DNA of 55,412 bases from contig JAFDWO010000118.1 of assembly GCA_018268415.1 (NCBI GenBank), forward strand, positions 1 to 55,412, read 5' to 3'. The notes beneath the pieces are model-generated. The model did not search any database, had not been told where the DNA came from, and saw only the letters and a list, made by a program, of their open reading frames with translations. The translations under genes were made by a program, and so were the position numbers. This stretch comes from Actinomycetota bacterium (GTDB lineage: Bacteria > Actinomycetota > Thermoleophilia > Solirubrobacterales > 70-9). Shown piece after piece: positions 33,147-41,010 of this stretch (its first letter is position 1; the number at the start of each line of letters is the position of its first letter).

Positions 33147-34681
33147 ACCGTTACCCCCTCGAGGATGAAGGACGCGATTCGTTCGCCGATCACCACCGCC
33201 GGCATCGCCGTCGTCGCCCGCGGGATGACCGGCATCAGGGCACAGTCGGCGACCAGGCAGCCCTCGACCCCGCGCACCGCGCCGCGGTGGTCGGCGACCG
33301 CGGTGGGGTCGGACTCCGGGCCCATCTTCGCGGTCCCGACCGGGTGCCAGTAGCTGTCCGGGTGGGAGCGCAGGTACGCGGCGATCTCCGCCGCCGTCTC
33401 GCAGCCGACCGGCCCGGGGGCGCGCTCGCCGCCGAGCAGCTCGCGCAGCGCCGGGGACGCGGCCAGCTCCCGCATCATCGCGACGCCCTCGGTGAGCACC
33501 GCCAGGTCGTGGCCCTCCGGGTCGGTGTAGAAGCCGTGGTCGACCAGCGGCAGTGCCTCGGGGTCGCGCCCCGCCAGCCGCACCGCGCCGCGCGAGCGCG
33601 GCAGCAGGCAGCCGGCCCCGGCGTGGAAGCTGCGCCGGTCGAGGAGGTGGGTCGGGCTGTAGGGGAGGACGTGGAGGTCGAAGCAGTCGGGGTCGAAGCT
33701 CGAGGCGAGCTTCGCCATCACCTGCTCGTCGGGCGCCCAACCGGCGGCGGCCCGGTCGGCCATCGCCCGCTCGATCTCCGCCGACCCCTCCCAGGTCATC
33801 AGCACGAAGGGCTGGTCGTGGAGATTCGCGCCGACCCCCGGGGAGTCGACCGCCACCTCGATGCCGAGCGCGCGCAGGTCGGCCGCCGGTCCGATCCCGG
33901 AGCGCAGCAGCACCGCCGGCGTGCAGAAGGTCCCACCGCAGAGGACCACCAGGGGCGAGCGGACCTCGACCGGCTCGCCATCGCGGATCGCGACCACCCC
34001 GGCCACCCGGTCGCCCGCCAGGATCAGGCGGTCGACCAGCGCGTCGGCGGCGATCGTCAGGCGCGGGTCGTCGCGCAGCGGGTCGAGGTAGGCGAAGGCG
34101 GAGTTGAAGCGGACGCCCTCGACGATGTTGACGGACTCGGGGGCGACGCCGACCGTCTCGTCGATCCCGTTCATATCGTCCAGCAGCGGCACGCCCGCCT
34201 CGGTCCAGGCGCCCAGCCACGCCTCCTGCCACGGCGTCAGCTCACGTCGCTCGTAGGTGCGGACCTGGAGCTGCTCGGTGGCGGCCGCGAAGTACGGCAG
34301 CAGCTCGTCGGTCCCCCAGCCGGGCCCGGCGTAGGCGGCCCAGTCGTCGTAATCACGCCGGTGGCCCCAGGTCTGGACCGCGCCGTTGTGGGCCGAGCAG
34401 CCGCCGAGCACGCGGGAGCGCTCGAAGCGGATCACCTGGTCGGGGTAGGTGTCGCCGGAGTCGAAGCCCCAGTCGAGCGAGGTGCCGAGCCGGGTCGCGT
34501 CGACCAGGTCGGCGGGCCAGGCGGGCGAGCCGAGCGGCCCCGGGTCGGGGCCCGCCTCGAGGACGAGGACCTCGCGGCCGCCTTCCACAAGGCGCGCGGC
34601 GACCGCGGCACCGGCGGTCCCGCCGCCGACCACGATCACCTCCGCCTCGGCGGGGAGCGGCGGCTGCACTGGCGCGCTCAC
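33143..34681 (-). CDS. GMC-family FAD oxidoreductase
   Basis: A 512-residue flavoprotein similar to choline/alcohol dehydrogenases. The FAD fold is VIVVGGGTAGAAVAARLVEG, then SRVLGGCSAHNGAVQTWGHR, LVVLCGGTFCTPAVLLRSGI and the catalytic-His segment SYWHPVGTAKMG. The second usual catalytic residue region reads MPVIPRATTAMPAVVIGERI, without the common Asn-x-Asn, so activity may differ. It would oxidise an alcohol or amino-alcohol. It overlaps both neighbours by 4 bp. Confidence 0.9.
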   Translation of the reverse strand: MSAPVQPPLPAEAEVIVVGGGTAGAAVAARLVEGGREVLVLEAGPDPGPLGSPAWPADLVDATRLGTSLDWGFDSGDTYPDQVIRFERSRVLGGCSAHNGAVQTWGHRRDYDDWAAYAGPGWGTDELLPYFAAATEQLQVRTYERRELTPWQEAWLGAWTEAGVPLLDDMNGIDETVGVAPESVNIVEGVRFNSAFAYLDPLRDDPRLTIAADALVDRLILAGDRVAGVVAIRDGEPVEVRSPLVVLCGGTFCTPAVLLRSGIGPAADLRALGIEVAVDSPGVGANLHDQPFVLMTWEGSAEIERAMADRAAAGWAPDEQVMAKLASSFDPDCFDLHVLPYSPTHLLDRRSFHAGAGCLLPRSRGAVRLAGRDPEALPLVDHGFYTDPEGHDLAVLTEGVAMMRELAASPALRELLGGERAPGPVGCETAAEIAAYLRSHPDSYWHPVGTAKMGPESDPTAVADHRGAVRGVEGCLVADCALMPVIPRATTAMPAVVIGERIASFILEGVTV

Positions 34682-36057
34682 CGGGCACCTCCCGCGGTCG
34701 CGCCGGGTTCGGCGTGGACGAGGCGGCCGCCGACCGCGGTCTCGAGCGCCGTCATCTCCCGCACCGCAGCGGGCGAGGCGGTGAGCGGGTCGACCGAGAG
34801 CGCCACCCAGTCCGCCGCCTGGCCCGGTGCCAGCGCGCCGCGCCGTCCGCCCGCGAGGGAGAGCGCCGCGGAGCCGGTGGTGTAGATGGCGAGCGCCTGC
34901 TCGGGGTCGAGGCAGAGCTCGGGGGCGTGGGGCGCATCACCGTCGGTGACCTCGCGGGTCCGCGCCTGCCAGAGGCCGAGCCGCGGGTCGAGCGGGAAGT
35001 AGGGGCCGTCGGAGCCGCCGCCGACGCCGACCCCCGCTCCCAGCCAGGAGGAGATCGGGTTGGCGGTGCGGGCGCCGGGGCCGAGACGCCCCTCGAGGTT
35101 GACGCCGTTGCGCCAGTGGATCGACGGCTGGGCCGCGACCAGCACGCCGAGCCGCGCGGCCAGCTCCATGTTGGCCGGAGAGGGCTCGAGGTAGGCGTGG
35201 ATCAGGGTGAAGCCGAGCCCCGCGATCGGCGTCTCGGCGTCGATCTTGAGCCAGGCGTCGAGCACCGCGTCGATGCCGCCGCCGCCGACCACGTGCACGC
35301 CCATCGACCAGCCCTCGCGGGCGCACCAGGCCGACAGCTTCAGGAACTCCTCGGTGGGGAGGCGCTGCCAGCCGCGGCCCTCCGGGTCGTCGGCCCTTTC
35401 CGGCCACGGCTCGCGGCGCAGGGCGTTGCCGTTTTTGCCCTCGCCGTCGAAGTAGACCTTGACGCCGCCGAGGCGAAGCAGCTCGTCGCCGAGCCCGGTG
35501 CGCGCGCCGACCCCGTCGAGCGCGGCGATCGCCGCGTCGGCGCCGGCGGAGACGTCGGGGTGGGGCATCGGGACGACGCGCATGGTCAGCTCGCCGCGGT
35601 TGCGGGCGGCGATGTAGGCGGACATCTCGGCCGGGACCACCGCCGGGTCGACGACGCCGACGAGGCCGAGCCGGTGCAGTACCGGCTGGATCAGGCGGAG
35701 CGCGGTGAGGCGCTCGGCGAGCGTCGGCTCCTCCTCGCGGCTCCAGTGGGGTACTTCGGCGTCGAGCGCCGTGAGCGCCTCGGCGAGCGAGCCCGGGCCC
35801 GCCTCGCCGAACGCGTCGAGCAGTTTCAGCCCGGCCCACTGCAGGTGGAGGTGGGAGTCGATCAGCCCGGGGACGATCGCCGCCGCCTCGGGCTCCTGGA
35901 CCGGCGCGCCGGGGAGCGCCGCGATCGCCTCTTCGCGGCTGCCGACGGCGACGACGGTCCCGGCGGCGACGGCGAAGGCCTCGGCCCTAGGTCGCTCCGG
36001 CTCCATCGTGATCACGTTGCCGACGATTACCTGGTTGGGAGCGAGCTGATTTGGCAT
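34678..36057 (-). CDS. amidohydrolase family 3 (YtcJ-like), second copy
   Basis: A 459-residue paralogue of the protein at 11064. It keeps AAIVPGLIDSHLHLQWAG, LGGVKVYFDGEG, SMGVHVVGGGGIDAVLD, FTLIHAYLEPSP and VGGGSDGPYFP. It is about 80 residues shorter, with a reduced region after the first metal site. It likely hydrolyses an amide or formamide. The ATG at 36057 is preceded on the minus strand by a GGATCC box only 4 bp upstream. It is the first gene of the minus-strand operon. Confidence 0.85.
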   Translation of the reverse strand: MPNQLAPNQVIVGNVITMEPERPRAEAFAVAAGTVVAVGSREEAIAALPGAPVQEPEAAAIVPGLIDSHLHLQWAGLKLLDAFGEAGPGSLAEALTALDAEVPHWSREEEPTLAERLTALRLIQPVLHRLGLVGVVDPAVVPAEMSAYIAARNRGELTMRVVPMPHPDVSAGADAAIAALDGVGARTGLGDELLRLGGVKVYFDGEGKNGNALRREPWPERADDPEGRGWQRLPTEEFLKLSAWCAREGWSMGVHVVGGGGIDAVLDAWLKIDAETPIAGLGFTLIHAYLEPSPANMELAARLGVLVAAQPSIHWRNGVNLEGRLGPGARTANPISSWLGAGVGVGGGSDGPYFPLDPRLGLWQARTREVTDGDAPHAPELCLDPEQALAIYTTGSAALSLAGGRRGALAPGQAADWVALSVDPLTASPAAVREMTALETAVGGRLVHAEPGATAGGAR

Positions 36058-36061
36058 TCCG

Positions 36062-36088
36062 GGATCCTAACAACAGAAGATTGGATAC
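36062..36088. promoter_or_regulatory. paired boxes, locus 8 (amidohydrolase/GGT)
   Basis: GGATCC at 36062 and GGATAC at 36083, 21 bp apart, fill the 49-bp divergent promoter between the amidohydrolase (start 36057, minus) and the gamma-glutamyltransferase (start 36107). Confidence 0.7.
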
Positions 36089-36106
36089 ATAGCTAGGATT
36101 CTCACC

Positions 36107-37864
36107 ATGACCGACTCCTCCTGGCTGGCACCCCGTCACACCAAGATCGGCCCGCGCCACGCGGTGGCATCCGGCCACTACCTGGCGAGCGCCGCCGCCC
36201 ACGCGATCCTCGACGCGGGCGGCAACGCGGTCGACGCCGGGTGTTGTGCGGGCATGGCGCTCGCGGTCCTGCACGCCGACGAGGTCAACTTTGCCGGCGT
36301 CGCGCCGATCATGGTCCGCACCGCCGCGGGGGAGACGGTGACGATCGACGGGCTCGGCACCTGGCCCGCCGGGATCCCCGCCGACCTCTTCATGCGCGAG
36401 CACGCCGGGACGATCCCGATCGGCCTGCTGCGCACGGTCGTCCCCGCCGCCCCCGATGCCTGGATCACCGCCCTGCGTGAGTACGGGACGATGAGCTTCG
36501 GCCAGGTCGCGGCCGCCGCGACCCGCCTCGCCGGCGATGGCTTCGCCGTCTTCCCGCTCCTCGCCGAGGGGATCGCGATGCGCTCCAAGGGGTACGAGCG
36601 CTGGCCTGCGAACGCGGCGATCTACCTGCCGGAGGGGCGGCCGCCGCGGGTCGGCGAGCGCTTCGTCCAGGCCGACCTCGCCCACACGCTGCGCCTGATG
36701 GCGGCGGCCGAGGAGCGCGTCGCCGGCGACCGCGTGGCCGGCCTCGAAGCCGCGCGCGGGGTCTTCTACGAAGGCGAGGTCGCCGCCAGGATCGCCCGCT
36801 ATCACGAGGAGAACGGCGGTTACCTGACCGCCGAGGACCTGGCCGGGTTCCGCTGCAAGGTGGAGCCCCCGGTGTCGACCCGCTGGCGCGACCTGGAGAT
36901 CCTCACCTGCGGGCCGTGGTGCCAGGGGCCGATGTTGCCGCAGACGCTGCTGATCCTCGAAGCGGCCGGGCTCGACGGCCTCGAGCACAACGCCCCCGAC
37001 TACATCCACCTGGTGGTGGAGGCGCTGAAGGCGGTCTTCTCCGATCGCGAGCACCACTACGGCGATCCCAACTTCATCGACGTCCCGCTCGAGCGCCTGC
37101 TCTCGGCCGAGCACGCCGCCGCGCGCGCCGCCGCGATCGACATGGAGCGGGCGATGACGGGCCTGCCGGAGCCGCTCTTCGGCGTCGCCCAGCCGCTGCC
37201 GCGCGCCTCCGATGCCACCGCCCCGTCGCACATCGGCGAGGGCGGCGCCCCGGTGCTCGGCGAGGCCGAGCCGAAGGAGGGCGGCACCTCCTACGTCTGC
37301 GTCGTCGACCGGTGGGGCAACTCCTTCTCGGCCACCCCCTCGGACGGGGCCTCGACCTCGCCCGTCATCCCCGGCACCGGCGTGGTCCCGAGCCTCCGCG
37401 GCCTGCAATCGCGGCCCGACCCCGCGCACCCGTCCGGCGTCGCGCCGGGCAAGCGGCCGCGCCTCACCCCGAACCCGGCGATCGCGGTCGGGGACGACGG
37501 CCGCGCCATTCCCTTCGGCTGCCCCGGCGGCGACATGCAGGTCCAGGCGATGCTGCAGGTCCTCCTCAACCACGTCCACTTCGGCCTCGACCTCCAGCAG
37601 GCGGTCAACGCCCCCCGCTTCTCCACCTGGAGCTTCCCCAACTCCTTCGCCCCCTTCGAGTACCTCCCCGACCGCCTCCTGCTCGAGGACCGCTTCCCGG
37701 CGGAGACGATCGCCGACCTCGAGCGTCGCGGCCACGCCGTCGCCCTCTGGCCCCCCTTCACCCGCGATGCCGCCGCGGTCGAGGCGATCGTCCGCGACCC
37801 GAACGCCGGCTTCGTCTACGCCGCCGCCGACCCCCGCCAGCCGGCCTCCGCGATCGTCGGCTGA
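36107..37864 (+). CDS. gamma-glutamyltransferase family hydrolase
   Basis: A 585-residue Ntn-hydrolase precursor. The opening ASGHYLASAAAHAILDAGGNAV is typical. The autoprocessing/nucleophile Thr is T394 in EGGTSYVCVVDRWGNSFSAT, giving large and small subunits of about 393 and 192 residues. PNPAIAV and FGCPGGDMQVQAMLQVL follow. No signal peptide is seen, so it may work in the cytoplasm, for instance on gamma-glutamyl amines. GTG/ATG context: ATG 36107 with an AGGA ribosome site. It is followed by island R4. Confidence 0.9.
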   Translation: MTDSSWLAPRHTKIGPRHAVASGHYLASAAAHAILDAGGNAVDAGCCAGMALAVLHADEVNFAGVAPIMVRTAAGETVTIDGLGTWPAGIPADLFMREHAGTIPIGLLRTVVPAAPDAWITALREYGTMSFGQVAAAATRLAGDGFAVFPLLAEGIAMRSKGYERWPANAAIYLPEGRPPRVGERFVQADLAHTLRLMAAAEERVAGDRVAGLEAARGVFYEGEVAARIARYHEENGGYLTAEDLAGFRCKVEPPVSTRWRDLEILTCGPWCQGPMLPQTLLILEAAGLDGLEHNAPDYIHLVVEALKAVFSDREHHYGDPNFIDVPLERLLSAEHAAARAAAIDMERAMTGLPEPLFGVAQPLPRASDATAPSHIGEGGAPVLGEAEPKEGGTSYVCVVDRWGNSFSATPSDGASTSPVIPGTGVVPSLRGLQSRPDPAHPSGVAPGKRPRLTPNPAIAVGDDGRAIPFGCPGGDMQVQAMLQVLLNHVHFGLDLQQAVNAPRFSTWSFPNSFAPFEYLPDRLLLEDRFPAETIADLERRGHAVALWPPFTRDAAAVEAIVRDPNAGFVYAAADPRQPASAIVG

Positions 37865-38030
37865 CGTCAGGGCGCCCGCGTCCGCCCATCAACATCGCGG
37901 CGTGACGGAAGACCGACGTGATTCGGGATCCCCGGCCGCCCCACCCTCCCCGGGACCGCTCCGCTGTTCCTTATGGTCCCCTGGGGACCATAAGGAACAG
38001 CGGAAGGGACGGGGTCGTCGAGAAGGGAGG

Positions 38031-38150
38031 GGCGCGGCCCGGGCCCCCGGCCGTCCGAGTTGCGGTGCGGGCGCGAGATGCGGCGCGGCCCGGGGCCCCG
38101 GCCGTCCGAGTTGCGGCGCGGGCGCGAGATGCGGCGCGGCCCCGGCCGCC
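38031..38150. repeat. 51-bp tandem repeat, about 2.4 copies
   Basis: Units starting at 38031, 38082 and 38133 (GGCGCGGCCC ... GTCCGAGTTGCGG ... GGGCGCGAGATGC). The unit is a multiple of three, which keeps false reading frames open. Confidence 0.8.
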
Positions 38151-38639
38151 CCACCCGTCCGAGATGGCGCCCGACCCCGGCCCACCCGCCCGTCCGAGAT
38201 GGTCCCGGCCGCCTCATGGCGCTCCTGGCAGGCTGTGAGCGCCATGAGGCGCCCGGGACGTGAGGGGTGCGTGGGGAAGGCACCACAGGGACGTGGGGAA
38301 GGTCGGACTCCCGTGAAGGTCCCGTGTGGGAGAGGCCGGGATCCGGAGGGTCGCGAGACCCGTACGCGGCCGGGAACCGGGGCCGGGGGGCGGGGACAAG
38401 GGCCCGGGAACGCCCTGCGTGGATTACCCGTGCCATAGGCCGGGTTATCCACGCAGGGCCCCGTGACCGTCGGACAGCACGGGAGGATGTGTGGAGTTCC
38501 CACGCTCTCCGTCACGAGGTCGGAGATCGGTGACGGACCGGTGGCACTTCCTTGAGCCTCCGGCGAGCCTTCCGCCACGCTTTTCATACCCGGCCGTCTC
38601 GTCCACGGCCACAGCCGGCCAGGGCCGTGGACGAGACGG

Positions 38640-38760
38640 CCCCATCCCTTGCCCTCCGGGCGACAGCTTGTGAGGCCCCATCCCTTGCCCTCCGGGCGAC
38701 AGCTTGTGAGGCCCCATCCCTTGCCCTCCGGGCGACGGCTTGTGAGGCCCCATCCCTTCA
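38640..38760. repeat. 36-bp tandem repeat, about 3.3 copies
   Basis: Three near-perfect direct copies (CCCCATCCCTTGCCCTCCGG then GCGACAGCTTGTGAGG) and a partial fourth, with no spacers. A degenerate relative is near 24810 in R2. Confidence 0.85.
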
Positions 38761-38855
38761 CGCCCCCGAGCGGCAGCCCGACCAGGGCCGCGGCCCCTCG
38801 CCCCCGGGCGCCGGCTCGGGAGCGCCCGTCCCTTCGGACCGCCGGGAGATCCCGG

Positions 38856-39581
38856 TCAGCCGACGAACACGGTCGAGGAGCGATCCTCGTACCAGCGCGC
38901 CAGCTGCTCGCCGGCGTTCTTCACGTGGGCCTGCATCTCGGTGCGGGCGGTCTGGGCGTCGCCGGCGGCGAGGGCGTCGACGATGCGGTCGTGCTCGGCG
39001 ACGTTCTCTTCGCGCTGGCGCTTGTTGTCGGTGAGGACCAGCCAGGAGACGTTGCGGGGGAAGGCGTGGTTGATGTCGTTGATCTCCCGGGTCAGCCACT
39101 CGTTGTCGGCGACCCGGTGGATCAGGGTGTGGAAGGCGTCGTTGAACTGGACGGTCGGCGGTTCGTCGGTCTTGCCGCCGCTCTTCGCCTTGGCGACCGC
39201 ATCGCGCATCGACTGGTTCGCGGCCCGAAGTTCCTCCAGCTGGGTGTCGCTGATGCGGCTGACCGCCCGTTCGCAGGCGAGGCCCTCCAGCTCGGCGCGC
39301 ACCTCGTAGGCGTCACGCACTTCCCACGGCGACGGCACGCGCACGATCGCGCCGCGGTTCGGCACCACCTCGATCAGCCCGCTCGTGTGGAGCTGGCGGA
39401 GCGCCTCGCGGACCGGCGTGCGGCTCACCCCGAGCTCGGTCGCCAGCTCGGCCTGGCGCATCTGCGCGCCGATCGGGATCTGCCCCGACATGATCCGCTT
39501 GCGGATGGCTTCGGCGATCTCGTCGACCAACGCGCTGTGCCCGCCGTTCGACTCGGTCTCGATCTCCTTCGCCTTTGCCAT
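38856..39581 (-). CDS. GntR-family regulator, FCD subfamily
   Basis: A 241-residue regulator. I chose ATG 39581 because GGGGAAG lies upstream; a GTG-type extension to 39626 is also open. The winged helix spans about 18-78 (LATELGVSRTPVREALRQLH is the recognition helix region). The C-terminal FCD domain has metal-site residues in VQFNDAFHTLIHR and later His in NVAEHDRIVDAL and EMQAHV. FCD regulators respond to organic acids or amines and bind palindromic sites. Its upstream region carries paired boxes (locus 9). It is the best candidate to read the boxes across the window (inference). Confidence 0.92.
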   Translation of the reverse strand: MAKAKEIETESNGGHSALVDEIAEAIRKRIMSGQIPIGAQMRQAELATELGVSRTPVREALRQLHTSGLIEVVPNRGAIVRVPSPWEVRDAYEVRAELEGLACERAVSRISDTQLEELRAANQSMRDAVAKAKSGGKTDEPPTVQFNDAFHTLIHRVADNEWLTREINDINHAFPRNVSWLVLTDNKRQREENVAEHDRIVDALAAGDAQTARTEMQAHVKNAGEQLARWYEDRSSTVFVG

Positions 39582-39684
39582 CACAGGTCGCTTCCCCGGC
39601 GTCCACCCCAAACCAATGGAACACACGATTTTGAACGTCAGATATCCATTACGACGGTATCAGTAGTTCCGGATCGGGTAAATT

Positions 39685-39711
39685 GGATCCATAACGAGTT
39701 GTTCAGGATCC
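39685..39711. promoter_or_regulatory. paired boxes, locus 9 (regulator/cyclase)
   Basis: GGATCC at 39685 and 39706, 21 bp apart, the second ending 15 bp before the cyclase GTG. A lone GGATCG lies at 39671. This divergent region also serves the GntR gene, so autoregulation is possible. Confidence 0.7.
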
Positions 39712-39726
39712 CAAAAGGAGCTGCCC

Positions 39727-41010
39727 GTGAGTGCTATCGACATCTCTGTACCCGTCTACCAAGGGATGTTGCATCCGGGCAAGCAGCCTGAGCAGCGGTT
39801 CGTCGAGCGCATCGACGCCGGCGATCCGGGCAACGTGAGCCGCTGGTACCTCGGCGCCCACACCGGCACCCACGTCGAGGCGCCGCTCCACACCAATTCC
39901 GGCGGCGCCGCGATCGACGCCCTGCCCCTCGACCTGCTCGTCGGCCCGGCCCGCGTCCTCGACCTGACCGGGGTCGAGGCGGAGATCACCGCCGCCGACC
40001 TCGAGGCGGCGGGCCTCGCCGACGAGGAGCGGGTGCTGCTGAAGACGACCAACTCGGAGCGGATCCTGCAGGGCACCGAGGCTCCCGAGTCGTGGGTCGG
40101 CCTGGCGCCCGACGGCGCCGAGCTGCTGGTCGAGCGTGGGGTCAAGCTGGTCGGCATCGACTTCTACACGGTCGAGACGCCCGGTCGTGACAAGACCTTC
40201 GACTCCCACTACGTCCTCTCCGCCGCGGGCGTCGCGACGATCGAGCAGGTCGACCTCGGCGCCGCCGCGGCAGGCGTCTACGAGCTGGCCTGCCTGCCGA
40301 TCCCGATCACCGGCGCCGAGGCGGCCCCCGCCCGCGCCATCCTCCTGCCGCTCGACCAGGCCGCCGCCGACCGGGCGCTCACCGACGTGTCGGTGCCGGT
40401 CCACGGCGGCATGCTCCATTGGGGCAAACGGCCGGTCCGCGAGGAGGTCGAGCAGATCGCGGCCGGGGACAAGTGCAACGTCACCCGCTGGGACATCGGC
40501 TCCCACACCGGCCTCCACGTCGACGCCGGCCTCCACTTCGACGACGGCGGCGAGGCGATCGACAAGGTGGGGCTCGACGTGCTCGTCGGCCCGGCTCGCG
40601 TCCTCGACCTGACCGGGGTCGACACCGAGGTCACCGCGGCCGACCTCCTGGCGGCCGGCCTCGCCGACGAGGAGCGGGTGCTGCTGAAGACCCGCAACTC
40701 GACCGGCGCCCTGCGCGAGACCGAGAAGCCCGACGAGTGGATCGGCGTCGCCCCCGACGCGGCCGAGCTGCTGGTCGAGCGCGGCGTCAAGCTGGTCGGC
40801 ATCGATTTCCTCACGATCGACAGCCCGAGTCGTGACGAAACCTGGGACACCCACCTGGTGCTCTGCCCGGTGCCGGTGGCGATCGTCGAGTGCGTCGACC
40901 TCCGTGGCGTCGACCCCGGGGTCTACGAGCTGGTCTGCCTGCCGGTCAAGCTGCGTGATTCGGAGGCCGCGCCGGGCGGCGGCTTCCTGCGCGCGCCGGC
41001 GGCCTCGTGA
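39727..41010 (+). CDS. tandem-domain cyclase (kynurenine-formamidase fold)
   Basis: A 427-residue protein made of two homologous cyclase domains (about 1-212 and 213-427), each normally a separate protein of about 210 residues. Domain 1 has AHTGTHVEAPLHT and domain 2 has SHTGLHVDAGLHF, at the H-x-G-T-H-x-D-x-P-x-H metal motif; domain 2 has lost the Thr and the Pro. The phrases VGPARVLDLTGV, GLADEERVLLKT and LLVERGVKLVGIDF occur in both. The family hydrolyses N-formyl or cyclic amides. GTG start after AAAAGGAG. It overlaps the next gene. Confidence 0.88.
   Translation: MSAIDISVPVYQGMLHPGKQPEQRFVERIDAGDPGNVSRWYLGAHTGTHVEAPLHTNSGGAAIDALPLDLLVGPARVLDLTGVEAEITAADLEAAGLADEERVLLKTTNSERILQGTEAPESWVGLAPDGAELLVERGVKLVGIDFYTVETPGRDKTFDSHYVLSAAGVATIEQVDLGAAAAGVYELACLPIPITGAEAAPARAILLPLDQAAADRALTDVSVPVHGGMLHWGKRPVREEVEQIAAGDKCNVTRWDIGSHTGLHVDAGLHFDDGGEAIDKVGLDVLVGPARVLDLTGVDTEVTAADLLAAGLADEERVLLKTRNSTGALRETEKPDEWIGVAPDAAELLVERGVKLVGIDFLTIDSPSRDETWDTHLVLCPVPVAIVECVDLRGVDPGVYELVCLPVKLRDSEAAPGGGFLRAPAAS

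Larger units (their letters stand above)
37884..38855. repeat. repeat island R4
   Basis: About 970 bp without a credible gene. It begins like R2 (CCCATCAAC, GTGACGGAAGAC, ATTCGGGATCCCCGG). It contains palindromes 37961-38003 (CCGCTGTTCCTTATGGTCCC arms), 38211-38250 (GCCTCATGGCGCTC arms), 38412-38459 and 38592-38641 (CGTCTCGTCCACGGCC arms), a 51-bp tandem and a 36-bp tandem, plus the CACAGGGACGTG and GTGTGGAGTTCCCACGCTCT modules. Confidence 0.85.

Noticed and set aside
38640..38760. 36-bp direct repeats as a CRISPR array.
   Set aside because: The copies are adjacent with no spacers between them, and there are no cas genes.
37889..38761. A 290-codon minus-strand frame across island R4 (and similar long frames in R2 and R6).
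   Set aside because: It consists of repeat modules and tandem units whose lengths are multiples of three, has no family resemblance and no ribosome site. The islands are palindromic non-coding DNA.
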